Counted from the stretch's first letter, positions 33,343-46,700 are shown. The stretch: DNA of 64,000 bases from Phytoseiulus persimilis (GCA_037576195.1 CM075103.1:26682723-26746722); one strand, 5' to 3'. Notes: generated from the sequence alone by a model not told the origin. Translations and numbers: made by a program.

Positions 33343-36300
33343 CTAGGAAGGCGTTCCTTCCCCCCCCCCCACCCCATTATTTGAAAAATCGAACCTCAAA
33401 ATGATGGTTCGAACAAAATACCCGCCCGAACAGGACGGCTGAGAGAAGCGCGCTGCGACGTAGAGCCTCCGTATCAGGTAAGCGTGGAGCTCTCCCGAGA
33501 ACAACTCCCAAAGGAACTTCATCAGATATACATGTAGAGGGTTCCGTGGAAACTGTTGGCAGGTGTTCCTCGCAGATGCATCGGTTTCGTTTGGCGCTAG
33601 AACGAGAGAAGTTCTTAGAACTCGCCAAGAATGTTTTTCCGTCCACCCCAGGGCTGAGTCCGTCGCCTGCAGGAGAAGTTCAATCTGGGGCCTTTTGTGG
33701 ATATTGTTTGAAAACACACCGTCTGCTTGCTTGGCTTCCTGGCTGCTTGCTTGCCTGTCTGGCTTACTCTTCAGAGTGTTGGGGTAAGCACCATTTTGGA
33801 GGGAGGTTAATCACAGTGTTTAGGAGAGCTCCGGCTTCCGTGGGGAGGGGGAAGGGGAGGGCAAGAGTAACGGGGTCCTTTTCCGAGGTCTCTTTAGCTC
33901 CCTTCCGTCCTCTAACAACTCTCGGTACCCTCTTCGCCCCTCGCCGCGCGCCCTCCAGGTTGAGTGACTCTGAGCATATTGAAGCTGTTCTCTCGCTCGA
34001 GGCAATTTCTTCCATGATGACACCGGCGCCTCGTCTCCCCGACTTCAGATCCCAGCCTGTAGACAACAGCCATTCAGGCTCCTTGTTGACCCTCGGACTT
34101 GTTGTGCAGCGGAAGGAACAATTAGCGCGCCGATATTTTATTCACAATGTTTCAACAAGCTTTCCGGGCGGCATATGCATAAGGAAATTCCACAAGTTAC
34201 AAACATAGCAAATACAACCAATTGCATCTTTGACTTGGTGATCGCCCTCAAGCCACTCGGCTTTCTCGTTGGTCGGATCGACGCGTTCTCGCCCGTGTGC
34301 GTCCAAAGTTGCTCACGTGCTCCGTGCCGGAACCAGATTCACGGAAAAAATAGGTCGAGTCACGAAGATTAATTGCGCGGGTCCCAGGAGAAGGGGGAAA
34401 TCGACGCGGCGGAGCCGTGCTGGAGCGCAATGGACGGAGCAAACTCGTTCGAGCGCCGTCGTAAGCCGAGCACAGGCTAATAAGAGAGCCCAGAAGGAGC
34501 AAGAGGAAGTGGAGAGAACGAAAAGAAAGCAGATGGAAAGCACGGGGGCGAAGCAATCTCTGCCCACCTGCCGCAGGCAATGCGGTCAGCTCTCCAATAA
34601 TTATTATTGCCGTTGACTCCTCCAGTCTTTCCCTGAAAAAACAGAACCTCGTTAAACCCCTCACATTCCTCTCGAGTTTCCCCTTCCAACTTTTCTCTAA
34701 CGCGGCTGTGCTTTGTCACCTTTATTTTGGGTTCTTCGAATTTTCCTGGTCAGAAAAACCTCTCTGACCCCTCAGGCTCGTTCGATTCCGCATCTTCTGA
34801 CGAGGTTTTCTCTCCGTGCTCTCCTCATCACGGGGAAAATTCGAAGTCCGCTGTTTCTTCTTCATGAATCCTTACCAAGGGACAACTGTCGAGCCTTTGA
34901 ATCTCACCTTGCATCTCCCAAGCATGGAGATCGCGCTCCACGCGCGAGGAGAGATGTCGGGGTACATAAAAAAAAGTGGGAGAGAGTTCTTGACTCTCTA
35001 ACACTAGCGACAGGGAGGAACAACGAATCAAACAGGAGATACAAATCGTCGCGGTGGTATCCAAGCAAAATTCCTTCTCTCTCTCTCTCCGTCCTCAAGC
35101 CACACTTCAATTCGTCTTCACGACGCAAGGCCGAGACAATGCGTTGTTTTCTCAATAGAACGGCCCTCGACATCCTGGAACAGCGAAATTACAGCTCGAG
35201 GCTCTCATCGTTCAGTGTGAGCACATTCAGGAAAAGGTTTTTGAGAAATCCTCATTGAAATATGCGAGCAGGTTCCCGGAAATTCGAGATGTGAGACAGA
35301 GAAGAAGAGCGTCGACTCGAAACGGCTCTGACTCTCCGAAAACTGCCTGGACGGCTCAAAATCTGTTCGGAATGCACGTCTCTTTCACATGAACCAGAAC
35401 CTCCTGGGAATCAGATCATCTCCCACAGAGTCAGAGCCTCAACGGGCCGAAACGAGTTACAGTTACCACGGGATGGTTTCTGTTCGCCTCACGGTCGCTC
35501 TGTACACGGAGGAGCTCCGCAGCTGTTTGTTGCTTGACCGCTCCTGACGTACAGATCAAGTTGACAGCTTCTGAAGATCTCAATCACTCTAGCTCGCGAT
35601 GTCCAGCGCTCGTCCTGGACTTTTGCGTGACTGATTCAAAGCGTGCCTCCCCTCACACGAACAATGTGGAGACATGCACTGGAGTGAGTTTTCAACGGAA
35701 ACTTCTCCAAAGAGAGCTTGCTCGAGCTCAACAAAACTAGACATTCATAATGGCCAGAGGAATCTACTGCTGACCGAAACTTCACTCATACATCTGAGAG
35801 AAGGGTGATGGTGTACCTCCACAGTGAACCAGAGATCGTTTCCAGATGGATGAGTTCCAAAGCTCCCAGAGCAGTCACACCTTCCACTGGAGTGATGAAA
35901 CATCGATCCAATCGATGATCCGGAGGGAATGTGAAGTCACAAGAATACCGAGTGGACGTGTTATGATTTTGCAGTCCCAGAAAATTCTCGATCCTCATTT
36001 CCGCCGGCGGCTTCTGACGGCGGGGCTGTCCGAATGCCATTGATCGTCACGAGGATCCCACAACACACAGAGAAAATGAGTTCATCAACAACGATCGCCG
36101 TTTCCAAAGCTGTCATTATCAAATGGGAAAACAGGTCGGGGAACTTTCGCAAATCATGTCGAGTACCTGTCGAGCCACTCAAGTCATTGTGGTGTAACTA
36201 AGAGTTCGCTCCGTCAACAAGCCGTGAAGATCACGAATCTCCTGGGAGAGATATGGGTTTGCTGACAACCTGACGAGCATCTCCGGCGGATCAGTGGACA

Positions 36301-36631
36301 CTTTGTTCGATTCTCCGGTTCTGTTTTCGGTGAACGATCTCGACAAGAGGGTCCGAGGGGGTCAAACGCGTCCATGTTGTGGTGGCAAATAGGAGTAGTC
36401 GAACTCCGCACAGGAGAAACGGCTAAATATTAGTTTTTTATGAACTGGGGGAGAAACCAGAACACCCCCACGAGGGGTGTTTCGAATCCAGGACGTCGAC
36501 TTTCCTCGGTGAATGGACTTGGCGTCTATCATGAGCGATGGAGCCAGAACTATTCGACATAGTCGACACTCCCGTCGGATTCTATTCCTGCACCGTTCAC
36601 GATTAAATATATGATCCCGAGTTGGCTCCAA
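33343..36631 (-). mobile_element. Decayed Ty1/copia-type retrotransposon fragment A (protease, integrase, reverse transcriptase)
   Basis: Read on the minus strand from high to low coordinates. At 36631-36362 a frame resembles the end of a copia protease region (SLMIDAKS, then GVLVSPPVHKKLIFSRF, like the VLYVPxLxxNLISVS block). At 36040-35786 a frame ends with GALELIHLETISGSLWRY, matching the start of the copia integrase core (LELIHxDxxGP); the motif is at 35860-35846. At 33531-33430 LHVYLMKFLWELFSG and RRLYVAARFSQPSC resemble the reverse transcriptase VYMxxPEG and SLYGLKQxPRxW blocks. The order is correct and spacing is about 2.4 kb against a usual 1.6 kb. Stops and frame changes throughout mean it is dead. 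Single motifs are weak; the order is what supports the call. Confidence 0.42.
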
Positions 36632-39419
36632 CTGTTCAGCACCATCACTGCCGATGTGGCTGGAGCGAGTTCTGGCTCACGTTATAAGCCTTATTCGCAT
36701 CCGTCTCCACAGTGACTTCGTTTTCGACAGGTACGAACGGAGCGAGATTTTCCGCGTCTTCATTGCAAGTTCTTAATCATCCTTCCTGGAAGGTTCTTCC
36801 GACAAATGCCGTTGACGCAAGATCCAGAGTCGGATCAAACGAGCAGGTTCGATGCGAGCGGAGGTTTCTAAGATGGATACGCAGCATTTTTAGAGCATGA
36901 ACCAAAAGAAATTCTGCTCAGAATAACCGAGGACTGCGGACGACCCGGACTCACGCGACATTCAGAGAGCCGCTCTCCCAGCTCGAAACTTTAGACCCCA
37001 CTCATCGCTCCTACATGCTGCAATCTGGAGTTCTGACGATGACTTGGTCCGCCTTGGGAAGCGTATCTCGGAAACTTTCGATTTCTCCGGATCGATCCGA
37101 TAGAGTTGAATTACGACAGCGCCGCGGAGGGAGGCCCTGAACGACCTAATGATTGAGGGAAGCCTCGTACTCGTTCCCGGATCCCGGACCCGTTTCCCCT
37201 CCGCTGAATCTTTGCACCGCTTGGAGTTCCTCTCCATCTGCTCTTCTCACACTGCTTGTTTCCCATGTTTTCGTTCAGCGCGGAGCTCGAAGCAGTTCTC
37301 TGTAGCATGGCGGATGCGCGATGGGTGTCGGGGTGGCGTCGAACGTATCCGGAGGAAATTTTTCTATTTCTCCGCCTCGCTCGATGAATCCGCTCGATTC
37401 CCCAAAAAGGGTGCTCAAATACATGACAACAGCAACTGCGATGCTGTCTTAATCAGGATGCCCATCGCTTCGCCTTCCTCTAGGATTCTCCCAGCGTCGT
37501 TCACTCGGAAAGAGTTTGACAAAAATGCTCCCCTCATCCTGGCGCGTTTCATCTCGATGCTCAGCATGGCGGGAGCCCGACGAAGCGAACGAGTGGAACG
37601 GCCGTTCCTTGACTCAGTTTCCCTCTTCCATCCCATGAAAATGAAAACAACTGGCCAGAGGTGTCTCCTCTACGGATGACACTTTGTTCCTTCAAGCCCT
37701 CTTCTCTGCTACGATCCCCGCTCATTTCCCGCTCGAGGCTCCATTCCGATTGCCGAGTACCAGTCTGCTCTCCATTTCCGTTCTCCTGAGTCTTCTAATC
37801 CACATCCCTTTCCTTGTTTGCCCCCTCACTCGGAAGCCTCATCGGATGAACGCTACGACGGCCTTAGAGCGATCGAGAGAAATACTATTTAGAATTGAAA
37901 TTAATTTCCACTCTTCTTTTGGACGCCTCTTCTCCAGAAGTCCTCGTTGCGATTCAGGGCTCGCTAGGACGATAGGAATAGGACGACGGGGTGGGGGGAC
38001 CGCTTCAGGAGAGGCCGACCCCCTTTCGGCTTTTCCTCCTGGGAAAGGCGCGGGAGGAATCGGTCTTCTTCATTAGGTTGTCCTCTTGCCCTCCTGCTGC
38101 CTTATTTCGTTTCTTTCGTCGAATCGAATGCTCAACAGATCCTCGGCCCCCTTCGGCACTCCGAACTCTCTCTTCCACAACTCACACTCCTCCCACCCCC
38201 CTCAGCCTGCTCGCCGCTCCGCCCCTTCGTCAGTCTGTCCGTTTTCGCCTGAGGACGACGGTTGTCGGTCGTTCTCTGGCAGCTTCTTTGAAAGTGATAT
38301 TAATTCGTTGCCCTTCCCCCTCGACCCTCGTTCTCCTTCTTTCGGCACTCCTGACGACTTCATCAAGACAACGAGCCCGGGCGTCTAAGTGCCCGCTCCC
38401 CCTTTCCTGCCAGACAGCCTGTTCCTCCCCTCGACCTTTCCCCGGCTGTTTCTCATGCGCTAAGCAACCCCGCCACCCTCCCCACGTCCCTCCGCGACCC
38501 TCTCACAAGCCCCCCCCCCCCTTCGAAGTGCCGTGGTGTTTTTGGGGGGCATTTAATAAACTGATTGCTCAGCTGAGCTCGCTGGATGGCTCACTCACTG
38601 ACTGGCTCGCTGGCACAATTTCTTTTTTTCTCTCCGTCCGTCTGCTAAGTTAGACTTCGTCCTCGTGCCCGACGCCGCTCTAGAGTCTGAACACTACGCT
38701 TTCATTCAGAGTGGAAACTTGTTCTTTTCCTCCAGCCCCCCTTTTTTGAGCATACACTTTCAGAGATTCTTCGCGGGGTGACGAATCGCTTCCCCCATGG
38801 CATGTGACGAGCGGGAAGGCCAACCGAGCAATGGGCCGCACAGCAAGATTGGGCTCAATCTACAACAGTGTTTCAACGTGAGCTTCGAATAAGTTTGGTT
38901 GATTTGTCCAAACTAGAGAGAGACTCACCCCGACGCCGCTGCCTCGCAACCATCGGAAGATGTTGCGCCGCGGTTTGGTTTCCCAGAGTCGTCCATAGAT
39001 TTGGAATGTTTGTATGGTTGCCTCGAGAATTTCGCGGAGGCATTTCCATGACCCATCGTTCCAAGCCTATAGCGTCGCAGGTCGCCGCGTCTTCCGTTCC
39101 AGAGCGGGCGCGCAGGTAAACCTGCTTACAAGGTAGAGTCCAACTACTATGGCCAATGAACGAGGACGAAGTTCAGCCTGTTGCGTCTTGCAACAGTGCA
39201 TTCGTTGGGTGGAACGGCCTAGTGGTGGAGAGCGTCCTCTGCGACCGGAGTTCCTCGGTTCGAATCATCTCGAGCTCGAAGGACCCATGAAAATCACAGA
39301 ATACGTGAAGTCACAAAAATCAGTAGAAGAACGTGAAAGCGAAAATAGGAGTGGGAAACACGATGGAGGACTAGGACGCCTCGACTCCTCCGAGCTGGTG
39401 CGCTCGAGCTACATCTGCT
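36632..39419. other. No recognisable gene (2.8 kb)
   Basis: The stretch holds GC- and CT-rich sequence (about 38080-38530, with a 12-C run at 38510-38521) and the tRNA-like piece at 39213-39275. Open frames on both strands have no family features that I recognise. Confidence 0.5.
39213..39275 (+). repeat. tRNA-like sequence, possible SINE head
   Basis: GGCCTAGTGGTGGAGAGCG resembles a polymerase III A box, and GGTTCGAATC about 30 bases later resembles a B box. The stretch does not fold into a convincing cloverleaf, so a working tRNA gene is unlikely. A decayed tRNA-derived SINE is the better guess. A looser look-alike occurs at about 58353-58400. Confidence 0.28.
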
Positions 39420-40090
39420 CAATCGGTCTCGGCTGAGCCATCGATTGTACATAAGGCTGAGCTCGGGAAACGGGCGCAGAATGATTTCACGGGAGGTCCC
39501 GATCTCAAACGAGCCGCGGAAGCATCTGATGAATCAACTCTGAGAGCAACTCTGGCACCTCGAAAGCGGGGAGCTGTTCGGTTCCGGGATGCCGAAGATT
39601 CTTCTCTTGATCGGAGAGCAGCTGAGACTCTCATGTCGAGCGCCGAGACCCGCCGGGAGCATCTGGGAGCCGTTGTACCCTTCGTGGAGCCAAACAAGGG
39701 ATCTCGTCAGGGACCCCAAATAACTAACAACAGTTATTGAGACTTCCAATAGTAGGTTCTTGCATTGGAATCCATCCCAAATTTCATAGCCTAAAAACTT
39801 CATTGGAAGGCATCATATATCTGTAACTCATTCCGCACTCCCTCACAGTCGAGCTTCTTCGGTAGAGTTCTATGGGGGAGCAAGGCATATTCTACCGCAG
39901 CTCCCCAGAATAACGTTAGGACCTCTAGGCTGGCCTAACTGAAGTGGAAACACGGTGCGATGATGCTCAATACGATACAGGAACGATTGAGGAATCGGAA
40001 ATGCGAACTGGAGCCAGGATACAGTCGCAGGCCTCTAACAGAGTCGAAAAAGTTGTCGACAACTCTTCAGTAAAGGGCACGCCGGTCCAG
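39420..40090 (-). mobile_element. Decayed copia-type fragment B (C-terminal integrase)
   Basis: On the minus strand FWGAAVEYALLPHRTLPKK lies at about 39910-39854. It matches the copia integrase block (FWxEAVxxAxYLxNRLPxK). It is preceded by NRSCIVLSI (like NRTLVExAR) and followed after stops by NELQIYDAFQ and KFG, spaced like YELWxGxKPxxSHLxxFG. Several in-frame stops are present. Beyond 39700 towards lower coordinates I could not follow it into the reverse transcriptase. The FWGAAVEYA core is the convincing part. Confidence 0.45.
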
Positions 40091-40562
40091 TTCGCAAGAT
40101 CGATTTCTGTTCAGTTCAGAAATCCCCTGGCAATGCTCTTCAGCACTCGAAAACTTCCGCGTGCCTGCTACGCTCCAAATCGTCATGAGTCTATATTTTC
40201 TCTCCTGCCTCTCGTTTGTTCGTTGTTCCTGTTGGTCGTTTGTCCGTTGTTGGGACTGTTCTAGTCCACATGCAGCTTCGGAATCGTTCCGGATGACTTC
40301 ACCGAAAGTGGGAGCCGACGAATCCGCTACCACAGCTGGAATCCGCGCTTGGCATAGAAGCCTCGGCGGCTCCCCAACGAGGAAGGGAGGGTTTCCGGGA
40401 TTCCGCGTTTTTGGTGTTTCAGGTTTTGGCATTCCGGTGGACCACCGAGGAGAGCAGCCAAACACGGCAACGAACCACAAACAGAGCACTTGGCCATTGA
40501 ATCGAGTTGGATGATTCGTCTCCGTCGAGATGCCTCGAGAAGTCTTGGGACCTGAGGCAGGC

Positions 40563-40609
40563 GATTCAGGCTGATAGGGTCCTGAATCAGGACCCTATCA
40601 GTCTGAATC
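40563..40609. repeat. Near-perfect 47-bp palindrome
   Basis: Two 23-base arms (40563-40585 and 40587-40609) are inverted copies with one mismatch around a single A at 40586. A third partial direct copy of ATCAGGACCCT follows at about 40613-40625. The DNA could extrude as a cruciform and a transcript would form a stable hairpin. It has no visible host element or flanking duplication. Confidence 0.95.
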
Positions 40610-42999
40610 GTCTATCAGGACCCTTCATTGACGAGAGAATGCCTGAAGAAGTCAGCGGATTGAGATCTCAGCCTCAGAATAGAGCCTTGTCTCCGAAGTT
40701 TCCGAGCCAGGTTCCGGAAATCTTGAGAAAGCCAGCATCGAGCCCAGGAGCCACTGAATCATAAGCCGAGTTCTGGGTCGGTTCTGCCTGGATTAACGCC
40801 CGTGAACCTTGGGTAGTGCGGCCCGCATCATTATTGCGGTTAAGAACTCCGCTAACGCTACCCAAAACCAACCGTAGACGCAGACAGAAAGCTTGATGTC
40901 GCGGCGAAGCGCGTAAAGCTGCACAGTATCGTATGCTGGACAATCCGAATCGATAAGAGCCAGACTGACCGCACACGTCAGTGACAGGTGTTGTTATCGA
41001 GATCGGGATTGCCGTGATCATCCTCGGACGCCAAAACTAACGGGGATATCATCGACGGTGGCTTCATAATCGAACTCCTCAGCTCTTAGATAAAAATCAT
41101 CCCCAGCTGGCGGAACATCGTTGCGATCCGGTAACCCGTGTTCGTGTCACTCTGCTGATAGCAAGGGGATGAATCTCGGTGGCGTTGTGAATAAAGATCC
41201 CGCGACCTGTTGCCACGTCTGACTGAGCTCGGGCTGGGGCGCTGCACGCGTGTAAAGAGGAGCTTGAAATATGATGATAAAAATGAGCGAACTATAAGTT
41301 TCCTGAGAATCAAACGGCGCTGGGTGGTACTGCCTCTGTTAATTAGGTTTTCCGAGCGTTCCGGTGTAATTTATTCTTCGTTGCAACGGGAAGCATCGAG
41401 GCTTGAAGCTCTGGCTCACGAGTTCCTCCCTGAGTCTTTAGTCTAGCTGCATACGCGCACACGCATCCGCTCACTTCCGACCAAATCTCAACTAGCTCAG
41501 ACTACCGAACTGCTGTCTGAAGCGCTCGTCGAAGAGGAGTTTCACAACGGAACAGAGATGCGCTAGGTCGTCCCTCCTCTCAAAAGAATGACGAGTTGTT
41601 GGGAATCCACGTCAAATCGCTGTCAAGGCTCTGCTGCAGTGAAATCTGCCAATCCGGAAGCGACGTTATCGACTTCAGTCATCCGTTCGTCTGCTCCACA
41701 AAAGCTTTCTTGAGCCTCCGTTCCTTCCCAACGCCACGGAGTCCTGGTCCTCTTCCTTTGCAGTCACCTGCAGCAATCGGAGTCTGGTAGGTTGATGGCC
41801 TGCTGACTAGATGGTGCGCGGAATTCCGACGAACGGGCTGGTAAACGTTCACACACCCTCCCTGCTGGGGGCTGCAGACACGGGTGGGGCTGGGTTTATT
41901 TTTAAGCGCCATTTTTTCCACTTCAGCTGTTTCCTCAACGTCTTGAACGTGTTTTTGCAGAAAAGCGAGAGCTGCGTGCCACCTCGCGAAACAAGTCTGT
42001 CAGCTCACTCATTCACTCGCTCGCTCCTCGGCTGCTCTGCGCCCCACTCCGCTTCCGAAAAAAGGTGAAGTATTCTGGATTCACTTCCACCTCAAGCAGG
42101 AAAGAATGCCAGACATGGGGAAGCGAGCCCTCCCATCAAAGATGATGCCGCTCGGAGAGAACAGCGGTCACAGTGCAGAAGGAAACGGGCACCGCTCGGA
42201 CCGAGGAGCAGGCATCACGGACAACCACGAATTTTAAAATACGCGGTTCTTCCAGAGACAACGGTTTCAGGTTGCCAAGCTATCACCCACGCACAGGGAA
42301 CCTAAAGAGCGTCTGTGAGGTACTTGTGAGAGCACAGACAAAAGTTCCCGGGTACCCACCCGTTCCTGAATCATTCATTAGAATGATCTCAGAAATTCAC
42401 AGGGTTCTCAGGAAAGCTTGAAGCCTCACGCTATCTTGAGCGGAACAGAAACAGCTTTCCCTTGACAATGCTCATGGAAAGCGCGATTCAGCTCCATATA
42501 CTCGGAACGAAGCTCTTATTCACAGAAAATATTGCGTTGCCCGCTAGATGTTGCTCGGCATGGGGACCCGTTCGAAATTGACAGTTCAGTCATGTCACGG
42601 CGCGTCAAAGGAGAACAAACGCCTCGTTCCCCCGGAAAGTCGTCTCTCGTCTCCACACGGTTTTCAATCGGGGAAAGAATCGGGTTCTCGTGGATCCAAA
42701 ACGCGCTTCCGCAACTGCTACGATTCCTGCTGAAGAAAGAGCGAACTATCTTGATTATTCCATACGTTTAGTCTGATCAGGCGCTCCGCATCCGACATAC
42801 GTCGAAAACCGTACAGTGGCTCATAGCGCAGCCAGAATGGAAAAAATTGATTCCAGGAACTTCACATATACTCCACCTCAGTTGCACCTTCTCATCCCTC
42901 AAATTCGTAGGCGAGGTAATGTAAAGTGAACAACATGATGAAGTTCTCACGATCATGTTGGCTCAAGCACCCATTCCACATTATGCTGCGAGTCTCCTG
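40610..42999. other. No recognisable gene (2.4 kb)
   Basis: Short open frames occur on both strands, but none shows a conserved motif or usable splice pair that I could recognise. The stretch may be retroelement sequence decayed beyond reading. Confidence 0.5.
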
Positions 43000-45900
43000 C
43001 CGATCCGATCATTCGTGGGGAGCCCATCGAGGACAGACAAAGCGGCGGACACATTGCCTTCTGTATGTATACTTTTTCCGATCCTAATCGCGAGGAGAGG
43101 AACAGCACGGACGTTGTTCCACCACAACTCGATTCGCAAAGTATTGGTCAAGGGATGGTGCTGGTCAATGATTATGCTCAATGCTGCTGAGGTGGGTAGT
43201 GGTCGAGAGGACGACCACCAGTTGTCTATCAAGTCTCGAATTAGGGAGACTGTGGGTAATTTCGTCCTCTGCGGAGTTGTTCTAGAGAAAAGCGAGGAAC
43301 GGAATTATAATCGCCCCGGAAGAAAACGCGGAAGCGTATCTCAGTGCCGTTGAACGATGGAAAGAAAATCATTTGGAGTGTCTGAAGCTGTACACAGAGT
43401 CGTTATCATTCATTATGATCGCTTACATTCAATTCGAAGCTTCTGGTACGAATCAGCGGAAATGGTGCTCCCGGATGATCTCGACAATTCGGGAGCTAAC
43501 CTTTGTTCGTCGTGCGAGGAAAACTTGCCAGAATCGATTTCGTGGTGGGGGAACGTGGGCTCTACGCTGTTCAGAATCGATTACGCGAAGTTACGTTCAT
43601 TTTTCGTATTTTCAGTCCTGAGACAAGAGTCTTATGATCTCAGCTCACTCCACTCTGGCCGAGTTACGAAGAGGCTCCCCCGACTCGTTCTCTCGGGTCA
43701 AGTTCTTCTCTTGTCTATCGGAGACTACGACAAGTGACCCATGTACGATTGGATCCCGAACACGGCAGATTCCTGTGTGTGGGCTTGGAAGAATTCCAAC
43801 CACTACCCTTGGGGCTGATTCCGAAGGAACTCGCCTGTGATGTGTAAGCTTGAACGCCGATGTCACCCTATCTGGAGTTGGACTTGGGAAAATTCTCGGG
43901 TTTTGCACGGTCGCTTGACCGCGGAGTTTGCGTAACACCTGACCCGACCTACTCGGTGTCTCCGTCATTCGAAATCGTAATGAACATAACACCCGTCAAC
44001 CGGATCCCTCAGATTCCAGGGAACAAGATACAGTGCTGCAGATACGGCTGTTCCAACGGTAGACGTGCATTTCCGTCTAACGGATTACGGAATCTCACCG
44101 TAATAAAGCATTACGGAAAATAAATCCCGTGAAATGAAATTACGGAAAATGTTTCTCGTCATACGGAATCACGGGAAATAAGACTCATATGAATAGACGA
44201 TGTTCCATGCACGAATTATTTCAAATAACTCCGCTGAGATATTCCGGCCTCCGGTATCCGGTACTAACGGCTGCGCAATGGGAGGCACAATCAATATCGC
44301 TACAACAAGGACATCTGGATTGTGAATCTGAGCGGGATCATTTCCCGTAATACGGAATCACCGGAAAAATTCCCCGCAACGTCGTAGTACGAGAATGTTC
44401 CCCTAAGCCGTATTATAGCAACGCATGTATATTCCTTCCACAAGAAGGAAACAGCTCGCGGCCCGAGTTTGAATTTACGAGAGTTCTCTAAAGTGATTTG
44501 CTTAGCAGACATTTGAGACGACTTTCGTGGAGAATCAACGGCGTGATGACTTCCTCGAGACATCAAACGACGAATTTCCTAAGATGAGTTCTCTAAAGTA
44601 TCAAAAATTCAATGTCAATGCTGCTTCCCTGTTTTAGCGTATCTAGCATTAGGCTACAGAGAAGACAGACCCTCCTCAAGTTCTGGCGGTGAAACGATGG
44701 AAGTCGGGGTTTCGACAAGTCGGTGTTGATCATTGGACTTCTGTGCGTCGTTCTGGGGTATAGGATGCGACGATCTGTCGACAAGGAGACAGCCGATGGT
44801 GAGCAGCGGGCATGCTCAAAACTCGTGATCGTCCTGAGGCAAGGCTTTTAGCGGGCCCATGTGGCTCGCACAGTCGTGGATCTTTCTAATTTTAACTGTG
44901 ATATCTTCGGGAATTTACATGACAAGGACTCGAGACTTCGAGTTTTGGCACCATGAGAAATTTTCTGCTCTGCGGTCTGTCAACACGTCGCTCTGGAGCC
45001 ACGGCGACACCGTACCCTCCAGTCGGCGGGAGCCCACGGGGCTTATATTGTCAAAGAACCGTTCGTAATTTCATGAAGCATTCGTTTCCGGGAGATGCGA
45101 CTTTTCCAACTCACTAAAGAATCGGTTGATACCAGAAGAGCGAACTTCATTCATCCGTATGCTTCCACTAGGAACTTCCACAAGGCTTCAATTTTCAGCG
45201 AAGTTCATCTTCGAAGAATACGACCATTCTGGTGTTTCTCATGAGCGACGTCTGAGAATTCCCGGGTGGATGGATATTGACACCGGCTACGAAGGAGGAA
45301 GCTCATCGATGAGGTGCATACATTCGAAGGAGGTTGAGTTCGACCGACCAAGGAATCACCTCGCGCTTCCAGTCTGCTCGGCGAGTTCTTGAAACGAAAG
45401 TTTGTGCAATGTTTCCTCAGCTCCGAGAGCTCGTTAGTAACTCATCCAACGGAGTTGCCAGCCGATCTTCCTGTTGCATAATCGAACAGGTCACATTGTA
45501 CGATGTGGAACGCAGGAGTTGCGTCTGTTATTCAATAAGCGCTGTCGAGGATATTTACGACTGGGAAGCCCGACAGAGCTTCCAAAAGCTCCAAAGGTAA
45601 ATATCTCTCGGAGCCTAGTCAACGGTAAGAGAATCTCCGACTTGGTTACCACGGCTCCACCTTGCTCGACTTGGAACAGGCTCGTCTTCCCTCTGCCCCG
45701 GTTGATCGTAGTCGAGTGGAAATCGTACTACTCTAACAAATGCTCAAATGATACGATCGTGGGAGGGCGCTCACTCGAAAAATACGGAAAATCGACGATT
45801 TCGCTCCCGAAGAATGAATGATTGATTGTTTTCCTTGTCCCGGATTTCCACATGCCAGTCGCATCAACTACCCGCGGACAAATAAGCGTGCTCTCGTCGG

Positions 45901-46700
45901 ATAAGCTCCTGCCATTACGTAGCAAAGCGGGGCGGATATTGTCGTCCTCGTTAGCGAACAGCGCGCTCAGAACAGACTCCTGAGGCCCTGTTGACGACGC
46001 TCAGCTTCCATTCGCTGAAAATGCTGAACTCGCCATCATGGCGCAGGGAGGGTAGCTCGAGCATCGATGGCAGCTCATAGGTGAGAAGACGGAGCTCGGA
46101 GCACGTGACTAGCTGCAAGAGCTCCTTTTAGTTTGAAGAATGGAGCGTTGGAGTGCTTCTCAGTTGTAGTCGCGTTGGACGATCGTCCTCAACGAATTCC
46201 CGAAAGTTAGGAGGACGGTCACTGAACTGAACGGCTCCTGTATCAGCTTCTCCAGTACTTGTCGGATTTCCTGAATATGTCTTGCGATCGGTGAGCGGAT
46301 GCGCTTCAACGGGTGAAGGGAATAGAACAGCGTAATTGGTCATTGTATTGATCACGCATTTCGCAAGATGACACGAGCTGAGTGAAAATGTTGGCAGAGA
46401 TCACAAATTCGGAGGCCGTTCGGCCGAAGAGGATCATTTCAACCATTCCAAGAGCGAGGGCCTCGAGCGCTCGATTACGGCGGATATGGACGGCGGATCT
46501 TTTCGCAAATATGCAAGGTTTACAAGGCGTCGAAAGGATCGATTTTCCGCGTTTTCTCGAGGAGCAATCGTTTCTAAAAATTCAGGTACATTTGCAGAAG
46601 GAGGCGCGTGGACCAACCTTGAGGTTGCGTCCAAAAACATCCTCGGGGGCGAAATTTTTTATTCCGAGACCTCGGAGTCCTTCAAGGCTTGAGGGCTCGA
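43000..46700 (-). mobile_element. Decayed copia-type fragment C (integrase to RNase H)
   Basis: Read on the minus strand. CKPCIFAKRSA at 46523-46491 fits the pre-integrase zinc motif. MVEMILFGRTASEF (about 46445-46400) fits the start of the integrase core (LVHxDLxGP). NFREFVEDD and RLQLRSTP at about 46205-46150 fit the EFxxFxEDxGIxxxxSxPY block, and a GxAER-like reading follows near 46020. Lower down, SRGSLFVTRPEW near 43680 and SSGSTISADS near 43460 resemble the GSLxYLxxTRPD and GxxISWxSxKQ blocks of reverse transcriptase and RNase H. The order is right over about 3.5 kb, with many stops and frameshifts. The reverse transcriptase centre was not found. The RNase H end is the weakest part. Confidence 0.42.
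44084..44368. repeat. Cluster of TACGGAA-type short repeats
   Basis: The word (A/T)TACGGAA recurs at about 44084, 44110, 44139, 44160 and 44349, often followed by TCAC(C/G)GG or AAAT. CCGTAAT-AAAGC-ATTACGG at about 44098-44116 forms a small inverted pair. The cluster sits inside copia fragment C and may be a later insertion or a degenerate tandem array. Confidence 0.5.

Noticed and set aside
33546..34208. 220-codon plus-strand frame, the longest in the downstream part
   Set aside because: It includes a low-complexity CTTG-type stretch (LLAWLPGCLLACL) and has no recognisable domain. The opposite strand reads better as decayed copia.
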